Source of the DNA: Tyto alba
Lineage: Eukaryota; Chordata; Aves; Strigiformes; Tytonidae
Assembly: GCF_018691265.1 (NCBI RefSeq)
Contig: NW_024881327.1
Span: 27,724,464 to 27,788,463, forward strand
Length of the DNA stretch: 64,000 bases
Reading direction: 5' to 3'
Shown here: one piece after another, positions 10,780-24,349 of the stretch
How the letters are laid out: every line of letters starts with the position of its first letter
Numbering within the stretch: the first letter of the stretch is position 1
The notes under the pieces: model-generated
Seen by the model: the letters and a program-made list of their open reading frames with translations, nothing else
The model's database searches: none
Told to the model about the DNA's origin: nothing
Made by a program: the position numbers and the translations under genes

Positions 10780-13700
10780 AATTCCTGTGAGGTAATCTAA
10801 CAGCACTTACTTCTTGTCTTATGTGCCAACAGGCTAGCTGTTAGCTGCTCTACTTCTTTATATGACCTAAAGTGATTTTCTAATGTTCTGTGCTTGGGCC
10901 TGGAAAAGCTTCCGTTCATTAAAAGGAATAGATTTGCAAAAAATGTGTTTCTGTAAGGATGAAAAATACTTAGTGATAAATATGTGTAGAGATATATGGG
11001 GGAATCATTTCAGTATGCGTAGTTGCCCGTGCAAGGCAGGGAGCGGGACATGCTCATTTCTTTTCCTAATTGTGGCCAGGGCCATCAAATCTTCTTGCAG
11101 GCTGAGACAGGAACTGTCAGAATGGCTTACAGTGCTGCAAAGTGCTGTAATTGCTGCTTGCTTCAGGCACAGATGTTGATGCCAAAAAATCTGCTGTGTT
11201 TGACAAACATGGCTAGTTTGTAGATTTGGGAGACTTTACATCCCTTTCTCCTGGCTTCTGTGGCTGTATATTTTAAGTCTGATGCACAAATTCATCATAT
11301 GTGCTGCTGCTGCCACTTAATTCTGTATGGCATGATGCTACCCCACATCCCATGTTTTATTAATAGCAGTTGTATTGATTATGCAGGGAATTCTGCTGTT
11401 AGGCTACAGATGAGGCCTGTTTGGCATCCAAGGAAAGTTGCCATTGTCTTCAGTGGATGCTGGGATCAGGTTTTATGCAAGTCAGAACTCTGACTGCCAG
11501 TGGTGAAAGAGGAATTCAGTCTGCAGGCTGAAAGCAGTTAGGAACTTTGCTCTGTGTTGATGCAAAACACCTCCTAAATTAATTTTTCATACCTCTTCAT
11601 GTACTTGGGTGTGGTTAGTGTTCCTTGAAAGCGCTAGGATCCGTTCCTGGTTGTTAGGAACATGAGACTTCTGTTGTATGTATATCTTTGGTCTGAGTTG
11701 AAGGGAATTGAGCCTGGGTTTGCTGTCTGAGTGGTCTCACTGTGGGCCCATGAAAAATCCAACATCTTGATTCCCATTAAAATATTTTACTTTTTATGTC
11801 ACACTTAGTATTTCTCATAAGAGAAAAACCATAACCGAGGACAACTCAGATTGGAAAGTCAGGTTCCGGCTCTTTGCCTGCCACTGTCTTCTGCCCTTTT
11901 CCTCCTTCCTTTCTGCAGGGCTTGGTCTCACAGATGTATTCTGGGATGCTCTGTTGGAATGGTGCTGGAGAAGAGACAGGTAAGCATGTCATGCCATTAT
12001 GTGAATAAAAAGTCCTGGTCTCAGATGCTGAATATCTCTGTTCGTCTATTGAGCAGACTCTGACCTGGAGTGTTGAAAGGTAAAACCAGCTCAAAACCAG
12101 CTCTGTTAGATGGTCTGAGATCATCAGAGTAAAACTGTCTAGGAAACCAACCAGATGACAGCTCCAGATATAAGTGAAGGAACACCTGGGACTCGGCTGG
12201 ATGTGACCCAGGTGGCTTTTTGTAGCTTATGCTTGCAAGTGTCGTGTCAGGATGACAGCCAGCGCAGGCACAGAGAGACAGGCAGTTATATTGACTTCAC
12301 CTTGGGAGAGAGCACAGCTGAGGGCGGCTGGAGGAGGAATTCAAAAGTCAGGGGGAAGGGTAGTCCCAGTTTGAGAGCAGGAAGGAAGTGGTCACAACCT
12401 GGTGTTATTAGGTGAGGGAAGACGAAGGCAGGAGTTGATACGATTAAGCCAGCAAGATTTTGAGAAATTATATATCAAAGGCTTGTTTTTCAACTCTGTC
12501 GCAAAGTGATGCTGAAAGGCAGTCTTTAAGAGGACTAGAGGATTTATCTGTATTGCTGAGCTGGCTTTAATGCTGATGAAAGCCTTTGGATGGGAATTAT
12601 GTTGCTGCCCTGAGGGATGGTGTTAAAGGAATCTTGCTGGAGAACTAGCAGGTGTGAAGCTGTTGGGACAAGATGCCAAAGGCGTTCTAGGATGGGAAAT
12701 GTGTCCAAGCATACTCACTGCTATTTATTATAATTTTGGATATGTTTCCTATATGACTTTTCTGCTTGCTCTGTGGAGATTTGTACTTTCTCAACTGAGA
12801 AAATTTCATTTTGAACTACAGAAAATTCATTAAAAATGCATTCAAGTGTTTTCTTTTTCAGATGACAAGAAGCTGAATAAAGAACAACTCTGAAGTGTCG
12901 TTCACAGCATTAGGAGAGCATGCCGAGGCAACATGAACAAATCTGGGCTCCCCAGTGCTGTATCTACTGGGTGGGTTTTTTTTTAAACTGATTACAGACT
13001 GAGGTACTTCTTATGTCCTTTCTTTACAAGGCTAATGGTTAGAGCACTTGCCCATAAAATACTGTCAAAGACTTCTGACAATTTTACACGGTCTATATAG
13101 GTGTAAGTTCCCGTAACGTGGAGTAACTATAATCAGTGGGCCATTGTAGCAAAAGGGAAGCCCCATCAGGTCCCTTGAAACATACTAGAAGGTGCTTATC
13201 TTCAGCAGTCTGTCCAGGATCTGGAGTCAGCAAAGGTGCATGATTCAGTTGCTGGTTCAGGAGATAAATTTTGGACACACTTTACATGGTGTTCCTGGAT
13301 CTGTGTTGGATGAACCTGTATGCCCAGGGAGATTTAACACCAGGTAACATTGTATATGGAGTGGGTATAGACAGGCATTAGACTGCCCACAGATGTTTCT
13401 GGATTTGGCCCCGAACGCTGCTAAAATAGCAGCTGATAAAGCAGTTTATGGCCTTGCAATATGGGATCTGGACTCACCTGAAGAGGTCCAATTGTTATGT
13501 GGGTTGTATGGGAACAGATTCAGCTACAGGAGGACTATTTTTCCACAGGGAAAATGGACCCAACCATCCTGTGAGCTACACTCCAGCTTTGTGGTAAATG
13601 CCATAGTGGTTGTGATACTTGGCTCAAGGAGAGACTTTGTAAGGGTAGAGGTAGCCAATTGGAAATTAAATTGGCCTGATTATTTATATGTGTCTGGGCC

Positions 13701-14986
13701 TGTCTGAATGATTTTTTGCTACTGCAATATAGCAGCCTCCTTTTTACCATGCAGTCGACTTTGATTCCTTTATTTATTCTCCTTAATAATGTTCTTTGCT
13801 TTTATGGAAACAAATCGCATCTATCAGTTTAGGCTGGAAGTTGTGCTTGTGTTTTTTCTAAATTTCCAGCTCCTCTAAACAGCTCTGCATTTTTGTTATG
13901 TGATTCATTGTGGGCTATAAAGCACAGCAGTACCTAGGAGACAGTGTGTGTAGGCTCTGCTTCGTGTGTTGAGAGCTGAAGGTTGAGAAGGTGGGATGCC
14001 TTGGGGCTGCAGGAGGCCCCTACCAGGTTCCCTGTCCATCACATGAGAGGAGGTGTTTGAGGTCTGCTTCCATGTTCTCCGTGTGCCTTCCAGCCTCTTT
14101 AAGCAGCTATACTGTCTGAGAGTCGCCGCAGGTGGCATTACCCTAAAACCTCTTTTCAATTTGTTTTAACTTCAGCATATAAGATTGCAATAAATATCAC
14201 CTTTGGAGAGCAAGTGTGATAAATTTTATCCCTGAATTTGAGAGAAGATTATAACTGTGAATCTAGCTACATAAAGTAAGGAAATCTTATGTCTGCTTAA
14301 CTTGTCTAACTGGAAACCGGTCTTTGTGTGATTTTAGGAGTCTGGGATCCTATCAGCATCTCGGGCTTTGATAATTTCCACATCCACATAGATTAGCTAA
14401 GATGTCAATATTGATGCTTCTGAATATATTCTCAAACTTGTGACCACTTGCAGATCACTGTAACTTTTTCAATCAGTGCTTGTATAATGCTTGTTTTATC
14501 TTGCCCTTAATTTCATGGGTTGTGGTTAATAAGCTGCATTCTAAAATATGAGAAATTAGACTTCTCTGGAACATGCATAAAATCACCTAAGCATAAATGG
14601 CCATCAGCTTGCTGTTGCAAGTGGTGATGGGGAGAGAAGTTGGTTTCAGAAGTTGGAGATTATGAAATCTGTGCAAAATACGTGCGTATATGCCAAGAAA
14701 GGTTTGGAAAGAGCTAATCTCTAATGGATTGTTCAGTTCTCTGTCCGAGGCATCTGTGGGCAAAGCCTAATAGGTGCATCAAAACCTAGATATGAAAACT
14801 TTTGTTCATGTTCTGTATGTGCCTTTTAAGTCCTTAGCTGTTGAGTGCTCACTGTGCTTATTGAAATTCTCACTTGGGATGCCAAAGCAGCAGATATAAA
14901 TGCTATCAGTAGGGGAAAAAAAAATGTTTTCAGGGACAAAAATACAGGTGTGCTCAAGACGTGAGACCTACACAGTTTTCTGGGGG

Positions 14987-15087
14987 AAAAAAAAAAAAAC
15001 AAAAAAAAACCCAAACAAACAAACAACAAAAAAAAAAAAAAAAACAAAACAAAAAAAAAAAAAAAAAAAAAAACAAAACAAAACAAA
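14987..15087 (+). repeat. Poly-A / AAAC-rich tract
   Basis: About 100 nt of A interrupted only by C, with runs of A and AAAC or AAAAC units. ORFs through it on either strand are lysine or phenylalanine homopolymers and are not genes. Confidence 0.9.
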
Positions 15088-17217
15088 CCCAACGCACTTG
15101 GCAGCAACTCGCCAAGAGTTTTTAGCCTGGAGGTAACAAATGTGATAGAGATGTCCCACACCGTAAACCTGAGTGAAGCTCAAAGGAGTGGTTGAGGAAT
15201 GATTAGGATATGCTGTTTTCCCTGTGTTTCCCTTTGAGCCATCTCAGGATAGTCCCTCTCTAGCATCCTAGTCTCTGAAATCCCTTTCTGAGACCCCCTA
15301 GCTTTCTAATAAAGATAGGATAAGGAGCCAGAGACCCACAGGACAAGAACAAAGAGCCTTTCCTGTGAAGCTCTGGGTTGCAGACCCTGGGCTAAGGGTT
15401 GATCATTGCTGCTTTTTAGATGCTGGTCACCCTCAGTGAAATCCAACATCCAGACCTATAGTAGAGTTTCAACCTAAACCAAAGCAGAGTCTATTTCATG
15501 CTGATACCATTGCAAAGGCCTTTCTTCCTGCATTTTTTTCTAGGAGTGGGGAGGAGGAGTGAAAGGCAGGTAACAGGGAAGCAAAGGTGAGCAGTGGATG
15601 GGAGGGAAAGGCAATTCTGTTCTCAGGTAATCTTGGCGTAATTTGAACAATATAAAAAAATTGTTTTCCAAGATACTTCAAGGTCTTGAGGTCACTGTGT
15701 TTATAACTTTTTCTCTAATAAATATACTGTGGAATGCAAGTCTTGCTGAAATGTTTAAAATTGGTTAGGTAGAGATTTGTACTGAACTCCAAATTAAATC
15801 CTTGGTTAGGTATCCAGCCTCTGCCTCAGTGCACTCTGTGGTCTAGTTGTTCAATCAGATGGGAAGAAATGACCTGTGGCAGCAACAGGTTACAGGTGCT
15901 CAAAGCCAGAGCCAAGGGAATAAGCCTGAGCATTCTCTTGTTGTTTTATGCAGCTTGATTTATCATTACCTTGTTCACATGAAAGTCAAATTCAATGAGT
16001 AAATTATTGTATATAGTGTGAGCATCTCTTATTTGCATTATCATAGGAGCAGGTTGTGCTAACTTGAGCAAATTGACCAAATCATTACTTAATCGTGTGT
16101 TTAATACCTTGTCTAAGATTTTCCCCATGAGTATTGGTTATGTCCTTGCAATTGCATTGCTGTTGCATTTCTCTGTAACCATTATTTCATTTTTTTTCAC
16201 TATTCAGTTAATACATATTACATTAATGTCTTTAAATTTAGGTGACCTCACAAGTAATTAATTTAGGTTACAAATAGCTTTGTGTTGTGTTATTAACATA
16301 TTTATTTAAGGAGTTTTCTAGGGAAACTTGTACAGAATAAATAATTTTGCAAAAGTCATGAAGAAATGAGAGGAGTACAGAAGATACATTCTTTGGTGTT
16401 TGTGCTGGAGCTATGAAGAGTGAGGTACAGATCCCTACAATGGCCAAAGTACAGTGGTCCAAGGCCACCAGAACAAATCTCAAATATGTTATTTTTTTTT
16501 CCAGTTAGGCTTTGTTCCATATGCTGTTTCTGCTTTTCTCCTCTGATTTTCAGTTCCTGTTTTCCTTTGTCCAAAGTCCTCCCTGATCTCCATAACTAAT
16601 TCCAACTAACCTAATAATTGACTTCAATGGGACTTGAGGACATGTTCAAGTGCTCTCCTGAAGGATGCTCTAGTTAATCAGGACCGAAATTGCCTGTGAA
16701 GTAAATAACATTTATGAAGAGTTTTCTGAGTTATGAATAAATGCAAGAATTCGTTCATGTTCATTTTGTCATAAATTACTTTATTCATAAATTGTTCAGG
16801 CAGCTAGATAAACCTCTCTCAGATACCTGGTGTGGAAGAGGAATAACCCCACTTACATATTCATTTAGGAGCTCTTGTTGGCATCCCCCAGTGCAGTAGT
16901 AATACTCTGCAGTCAAGTGTTTGGACAGTGAAACAAAGGCATAGTTTTATTTCTTTCTTGCTTTTCTTTCTTCCTGACTACATCTGTACTAGAAGTTAAA
17001 AACCTAAACTAGTCTCTAGCATGGTTTTGGCTTGCACCAGCTAGCCAGGTGGTTTCTGGACAAAAATTGGGAGTTCCGGATGGGAGCTTTCTCAATACAC
17101 AGTTGCCCTCACTGGAAGGCAAGACAAGTAAATGGCATTGCTCAGTTCAGTGCCAGCTGGCCTCAGCAGCAGGCAAAGGTCCTGGGCAGGTTCAACCTAG
17201 TAGTGTAGGTGCACCAG

Positions 17218-17230
17218 ACCACAGTGTGGT
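17218..17230. promoter_or_regulatory. Inverted pair of RUNX-type sites
   Basis: ACCACA-G-TGTGGT is a perfect 13-nt inverted repeat. Each arm is the core RUNX recognition motif (TGTGGT). Two cores back to back is unusual, but the motif is short. The 15.1-20.2 kb stretch around it shows no gene. Confidence 0.2.
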
Positions 17231-18608
17231 AAAGAGGAGTCCTTGTGTTCCTTAAAGTAGAGGACTGCAATTTTACCTGTTCATTAAGCAGAACCTGCAA
17301 AGGAGCTTCTTTGAGTTGAATTGTCAATGTATGGAGGGATGCAGCAAACCGTGTTTGTTGAAATTAGACTTTTTAAAAAGTAGCTGCAGAGGAATACTCC
17401 ACGGGGTTATAATAATCATAGCTGAAGATCAAACTTAGTTACTGTTAGTAGCATTGTTATGCCATTAATACCTGCATTTCAAAATGAAATGACATGTATA
17501 ACTGCAATTTGATCTTTGCAAATGTTCTTCATTGTCTAGAAAATAACCCTAACACATTTCCTCAATTTGAGATAAAGCCATTTAGTGTTTCAGACATCAC
17601 AAGTAAATGATCTTGCTGGTGCCATCACATGTGAACTTCATAGCCTGTGATCACATCCAAGCAGTGACATACAGGTAAATCACCTGAGACATACTGCAGC
17701 TTATTCCACCTGGACTAACATATAGTGATAGCTCCGTGAACCATCAACCACATGGCTGAAGTGCACATATTCTACATAAACTCTTCACTCCTTGTAGCTT
17801 TTCAGGCCTGACAGTAGACAAGCAATCCTTCTGGCCCTTGTGTGTAGGTGGCTGATTTTACTGCCTTCTTGCAGATTACTTGAGTCCATGTCATTGTCAT
17901 TACACACAAGGGAAGCACTGGAGTTGTTTGGAACTGGAATATTTCATAGAGCTTTCTTTGACCAAGAAAGATGTCATAAAAAAATTAAATTATCACAGAC
18001 TTTTATTTTCTTCAGTGTTAAAAGTTGAGTTTGAAAAACAGACAGTGTTTGAAAAATAAATCTTTAAAATGCCTAGGTTTACAAGTCAACAAAACCAAGA
18101 TTTTCAGATTTTATATGAAAAAATTGGAAATTTTGTCCAGTTCTTATAGAAAAAGACAGATTAATGGAACAACCACTGAGTAGGGATGTGCATGCCCCAT
18201 TTTAATAAGCTTGATCTAATGAAAAAATTTCAAGTGAGAGGTTGCATCAGCTTGCAGACTTGCAGGTGATAGAGAGGTGATAGCAAAAGATAGCATTCCA
18301 AATATAAGAAAAGGAAGATGGTTGAATCAAAGACAAATATTGTTTTATTCTGCTGACCATCTGCACAGGTCTGTGGCCCCTGCACTGCAGAGACAGTAAG
18401 GTCATGTACCCTGCTAGTCTTGAAGTGCAAAGTAAGGATGAGAGTTCAGATAAATAAGAATGATACCTGACCCAGGTGAAGGGTTTGAGGGTGTTTTCTT
18501 TCGCTCTGTCAGGCAGCTCTGGATCTGACTTGCAGTCTTTGGTTAAGTCAAGGAATGGGATTGTTTAAACCAGTATAATCTACATGTTCTTTGTCACCTG
18601 TAATGGAC

Positions 18609-18690
18609 TGTTTGGGTTTGTTGTTCTGTTTGTTTGGTTTGGCTTGTTTTTTTGTTTTGTGTGTGTTTTTTTTTTTTTTTTTTGTTTAAA
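18609..18690 (+). repeat. T/G-only low-complexity tract
   Basis: TTTG, TTTGG and poly-T units over about 80 nt, almost free of A and C. Same type as the tracts at 5.7, 24.1 and 48.7 kb. Confidence 0.8.
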
Positions 18691-20261
18691 TAGCTGAATG
18701 TCTGTGTCTGGTATTGGGCATTCTGGGCCTGCGCTGCACTGAACAAAGCTTAGGCGTGTAAGCAGTGACTTTACAGAAGTATAAACCTCATATGCTTAGC
18801 TGAATCAAAAGCTCAGATAAATGTGGGACTAAATCTGTAGAAACAATACATATTGATAAATCAATTGCTAGACTTTTGATCTGTGAAAAACTATTTAGTA
18901 TAATGACATTGAAATTTCCATCAACTCTGTAATTAAAGACTAATTCCAGAGAAGTATCAGGCATGATCCTCCATGTTGTTTTAGGAGAAATCTGGTGTTT
19001 TGTACATTTTACCTTATGGATAGGTTTAAGGTATAGGGTACTGCAGGTATCAATACCCGTTGTTAATTATAGAAGAGAATTTAAGTTAGGAGGAGGTATG
19101 GATTAGTAAATGTAGAATGGCATTGTGACTAACAAACTGTGTTCTTAGATGAGGCTGGAGAAAATAATTATTCAGCTTTAATATCAAATAAATTAGCAAT
19201 GGGGAAATGGAGTGTCTTGGTAAGTCAAATTTGTAGAGAATTTTTTATATGCAAGACAAAATTTAGAGCTATTGAACTAAAAAAATCATGAAATGTCAAG
19301 AAGTGTGATATAATATGAAAAAGTATGACCAAAAAAGTTACCTCAGCTGGAGCAAATGTTTCCTAGTTTGAACTGAATAGCAAGCATATCTATAATGTAC
19401 TATTGCAGCACGCTGAAAAATATGTTAGTTGCCATCTGGAAAGTTGCAGTGATTGCACTTTTTAAAAATTTCCTTCTAACAAGAAGCAATTTTGCATTCT
19501 CAGCTGTGGCAGAAATTATCAAGATGAAATGCTTCTTTACCTTTACTTAAATGATACATTATGCAAATTGAAAACAGCAATTTAAGGAAACAATTACATA
19601 AAGAGAACAGCTCTTCTGATCCTCAAACAGGAAATGTTAAGGGATAAAAAAAGCAAACTCTAAAGGCTGTTGACTTCAAGCTATTACAGGAAAAAAGCTT
19701 GATACCTTTCTTCATTTCAGCACTTCCTGGCTCAGCTATTGCCAATAGAGACAGTCCTTGTATAATATTCCTGATGTGAGGCCTTTAAAAAGCTGAGCAC
19801 AAGTAAGTAAAGTTGTACACCTGATGAAAACTGGAAGCATGAAGATAGTACTATTGAAAAGGCATAGGGGCAGTAAACAAGTTACTTCCAGGGCAGAACT
19901 GAAAGCAGACTCTTACCCTGACCTAAATTACTGCACCCCCCTCACATTTATCAGCTTTTATGGGATTCATGGCTCTTTGCTTCTAGTGTCAAACATCTCA
20001 GTGCTTTCTGATCCATATCCATCAGTGAGTGTTTTTTACTAGCAATTTATTTATGTCAGGCTGTAAAACTGAGAAGATGATCAGTGTCTTTATGGCTGGG
20101 GAAAAACAGGGATGTTCAGGTGATGACAATACTGTGTCCCACTTCACTAATCCATGCCCATCATATATTTCTGTGATTTTAAGCATGTGTTTACATCTTG
20201 TTGACTTCATATGCTCTCTTTATTATGTCTCTGTAGATTACCTTTTAGTCTTCTAGATTCT

Positions 20262-20758
20262 ACATGGTCCCTGCTATACAAAAAGGATGTAGACAGACTG
20301 GAGAGGGTCCAGAGAATGGCCATGAAAATAATCAAAGGACTTGGGGGGAGCCTGCCACATGAGGAGAGGCTGAGAGAATTTGGGTTGTTCAGCCTTGAAG
20401 AAGAGAAGGTTTAGGGGAAACCTTATCACCATGTTCCAGTGTTTAAAGGGTGGCAACAAAGAAGATGGAAACTCTAATTTTACAAGGAGTCACATGGAAA
20501 AGGCAAGGGTAATGGGTACAAGTTACTCCTGGGCAGATTCCAATTGGACACAAGAGGAAAATGTTTCACAATGAGAACAATCAGCCACTAGAATAATCTC
20601 CCCAGGGAAGTGGTGGGTTCCCCAACATTGGGCACTTTTAAGATTCAGCTGGACAGGGTGCTGGGCCATCTTGTCTAGACCGTGCTTTTGCCAAGAAAGG
20701 TTGGACCAGAAAATCCTTGAGGTCCCTTCCAACTTGGGATTCTATGAATCCATGATTT
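20262..20758 (+). mobile_element. CR1 LINE, 5'-truncated, 3' end intact
   Basis: This is the 3' end of a CR1 non-LTR retrotransposon. The reverse transcriptase C-terminal region is readable at the start (LLYKKDVDRLERVQRMAMKI, then GLFSLEEE) and is cut by a TAG right after that, so the copy is dead. Downstream, frames shift and the classic CR1 tail appears, with 'ggtcccttccaacttgggattctatg' broken only by small changes, ending in the ATTCTATG-type terminal repeat (20738-20755). CR1 is the dominant LINE of birds and copies are usually truncated at the 5' end. No target duplication is visible, as usual for CR1. Confidence 0.93.
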
Positions 20759-23700
20759 TGATTGTCAGCTCAAACTCATGGGTTGACATTCACACGGCAA
20801 GAGTGACCTTTGTCATTGGGAAAATTCTGCTAGCTGCTATTTTATTTCAGCACAGGTCTGTCTAGGGAGTTTTTGAGTCTTTGTCATTGCTTTTTCTTCT
20901 TAAAAAACCTGTATTAGAAATGTTTTAATGCAGTTGGTCCTGTCTTGTGTATGAGTCCAGATTGGCTGATCTCTTAAGTTCCATTCTTGAGTAAAAATAA
21001 GGTATATTTGCTTTATTCAGAAAAATACCTAATCGATTTATTTTTTAAAATTATTATTTTGATTCATATTCTTGTAAATATAGCTCCTTGTGTTTCTTAG
21101 GAGTTTACATCTTTATTTGAGGACTCCTGCTACTGTCTTTATCACACAGTGTGATTTGGTGACTGGCAGTTTATATGCCTAGCCTTTTTCTGATTCCATT
21201 CAGACTCTGTGTCTGTATATTCCGTTTTCTTGGGTCAAAATAGAGATGTTAGATCATTTGTATGTAAAGTGATCAAAATATTTTTTTTTTTTGGTGTCAA
21301 AATATATTTTTACAAAGGCTTTTATTAGACTATGATGTTCTCAGCATTGCTTTTCATTTTTAATTGTGATCCAGCTCAGCTTCACCTTGTTCAAGAAGTA
21401 TGTGTAATGTGGTGATTGGTGAAACCAAAACCCTGTGTCACCTAGGCAATTCAAATTATGTCCTCTCATGTTTTAAAAGGTGGAACTAAAAGGTCCTGCT
21501 CTTCTCTTTTTGCCAGCCCTCCACCTGCACATCTTTCTGAATAATTATTTCAGCAGTGTGATGTCAGTTCAGTTCAGATGTCAAAGAAGCGAAAGTTGCA
21601 GATGGATTAACTGAAGCTGTGTGTGACAGTAAAAAATGAATATGAATGGTATGAATGTTTTGGGGTGGGGAATAAATCTGGACCCTGTTATCTTAAAAAA
21701 AAGACAGCTGTGAGGTACTGGGGTCATGGCTGGTAATTGCCTGCTGTCATCACTACTGACATCACTGTACACTGGGATAAGGGATATAAAGAGGTTGGGT
21801 GCATTAGTATCATATATTGGAAATATGTTTAACTGCACAAGTGGTATGTATTTTTATTTAGGATGTGTTTATTAGACTATTTAGGGTTGTGTTTGTGTTT
21901 ATTTAGGTGTTAAATCTTAATTGTCACTGAAAGTAGAGTTTACTAGATAGAAAGTTGTTTACATGTAATCACCTGTTCTTCTGTCTTCTCTCTATTTCCT
22001 AAAGTTACAATTCACTGTGTCCTCAGTTGAACATAATTTTGTATAGAGAGGTAGTGTGGTAAGCACTGAAAACATGATAAAAGTTCTGGTATTAGAAAAG
22101 ATCCTTAGATTGAATTGATGTATGTCAGTTGTCTTTAATTTTTTTGAGAACAAAAGTAGGTCTATAATTAAGATGTTCAATTTGCAGACTAAACTGTGAG
22201 ATATGAGTGAAGAAAACTGAAGAGCAATTGAACTAAGAAGCTCAGAAATTGATGTGAAGATGATGCCTGGGATTTCTTTAAGAAAAGAAAGGAAAAAAAT
22301 CAGGAAACTTGGGATTCAGCATATTGTAGAAAAGATCCCCATATCTTTTTAAGTGAATAAACCTCTCAGAAAGGATTTTGGGAAGTATTTAGAGTGCCTT
22401 CAAGCAATCAAAGAAAGGCTGAAGATTTAAGTAAAATGCCTTGGAGGTCAGAAAACGAGTGGGTAAAGAAAATTACAAGCAGTCAACCTCAGACATTGAA
22501 AGGGAATTAAAGCAAATAAAGGGTTTTTCGCTTAGTAAATAAGGATGAGATAATGACACTTTGTATACTATATTAAAACAGTATTGAGACAGAAAAATAA
22601 TATAGGGAAATAATGTAACAATAGTAATAGTTGTACTGAAATACTATACAAATCTATGAGTAATGAGAATTAAATATCTACCCATCAGCAAGGATTGAAA
22701 TAACAGTCTGTTGATTAGAAGAACTTTAATTTCTGAGAGTCAAAACTTGTGGGTGATGTTAATGGACCAAGTATGATTAAGGATGCTGTGACATCTTTGT
22801 GGAACAAGAAGCAAGCAGTGTAGCTTCATGAAGGACCATGCAAAATTGGAGAGGGGGAAACTTAAGCCACAGGTGAAAAATAAAGGAGACATTTGCAAGA
22901 ATATTAAAGGCACTATTAAAACCAGCATAAGAAAGATAAGAGTAGTAATGAATTGGTTTGTCTGAAACTAATCAGGTGTTAGAAGGTTTTACTAACTGGA
23001 CAAGGGCAAGAAGGAAAAGAAATGAGAAAAGCAGGTGCATTAATTTTTAAGAAGCTAATGGGTCAGAAGAAAATAGCTGAGAATTCAGAGTCTCTTTAAA
23101 AAAAGAAAAAAGGATGCTGAGCTCCAAAAAAACCAGCTCTTGAATAAAATTAGCTTTGAGAAAAATTAAATAGGATTTAAAAAAAAAAAAAATCAACAAA
23201 TGAGAACATGATATTTTGCATTTTTAAAGTATCTCAGAGGCTATACGCAATAAAATGTTAAAGCCATACCTATTTAGAATTGAATGGGCAGGTCACCACC
23301 TCCAGCTGAGAAGCTGTGTAATTGCATTAAGGATCATGTTGTATCTGAGCTAAAAGCTCTGCTGGTACCTGAGCTGCATGTTGAAAAGGTGATGTGTTTC
23401 CGGAATGCTTTCCTCTGGCATGTGTATTTTGAAGGAAGTAGTGTTCACAGTGTATCTGATCCAGAGCCAATTATGGGCATTATGAAACCTGTTGAAATGG
23501 GCTCAAGACTTTGGTGGAGGAATGACTAACTTCGGCATTCCATTGAGACTTGGGTGGGAGCTAGATGCTGAATTACACAGGCTGAAGCAGACATGCAGAA
23601 GGGTAGAAAGCCGCCAGTGAGGATTTTGGGTGGTGTCAAAGGGATTTGAGCACTTCCAGGTTTTGAGGGTTGCTGAATGCAATTATGTTGGGAAAAATCG

Positions 23701-24050
23701 GGTTGACCAAATCCTGCTGTGGGGCCTGCCTACCTCTGCTTTAGTATATCTGACCATTAGCTCAGGTCAGTAATTTCCAACACATCCAGAGCTGTTAACC
23801 TGAGTTTGTAGCATTCACTTAAAAACAAATGAACAACTCGATTCATTGTAAGCTCTTTCAGCAGCCTTCTTTTCATTAGCAGGGGATGTCTGGTGAGAGA
23901 TCCAGTAGACCCTGGGGCCAGAAGAAACATAATCACCTTCACACCAATGTGTGCCATGTAGCTGTAACCCCAGGGACCCTGTCTCGGTCATGTTGGGAAG
24001 GTACACATGAAAAGATAGACTTTGGCCCAAAGATCTTACAAGCTTTTCAC

Positions 24051-24137
24051 TGTTTGTTGGTTTTTTTTTTTTGTTTTGTTTTGGTTTGGTTTTGGTTTTG
24101 TTTTGTTTTGTTTTGTTTTTTTTTCTTGTTGTTGTTC
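24051..24137 (+). repeat. T/G-only low-complexity tract
   Basis: Poly-T followed by repeated GTTTT and GGTTT units over nearly 90 nt. The preceding 20.8-24.0 kb holds no gene or transposon I can identify. Confidence 0.85.
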
Positions 24138-24308
24138 TTATGTTATTTAGGTTTTCTATATTCTTCTAGAAACTATTCCTCATCCTTAATTTTCACTACT
24201 ATGCAGCAGTTTTCCCTCTGCAGTGCCAGTCCTTCCTTTCTCAGTGTGTTTAGCTAATGTTCTTGTCAGTCTGTTTGCTCTGTCTTGTCCTTAACCCCAC
24301 TGTGTCAT

Positions 24309-24349
24309 CCCATCCCATCCCCGTCCCCTGTCCCCCTCCCCACCCCCCC
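24309..24349 (-). other. G-quadruplex motif (minus strand)
   Basis: Seven consecutive C-runs of three to seven bases, separated by one to three bases, lie on the plus strand. The minus strand therefore holds seven G-runs with very short loops, far above the usual four-run quadruplex rule, and the plus strand could form an i-motif. No promoter or gene start is evident next to it. Confidence 0.6.

Noticed and set aside
13393..13707. 104-codon plus-strand ORF that looks protein-like
   Set aside because: No flanking splice sites or homologous family recognised; not enough to call a gene.
14900..15161. Lysine- and phenylalanine-rich ORFs
   Set aside because: Direct translation of the poly-A/AAAC tract at 14987-15087.
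23284..23529. 81-codon plus-strand ORF
   Set aside because: No domain, no splice or promoter context; the region may be an old repeat but I could not name it.
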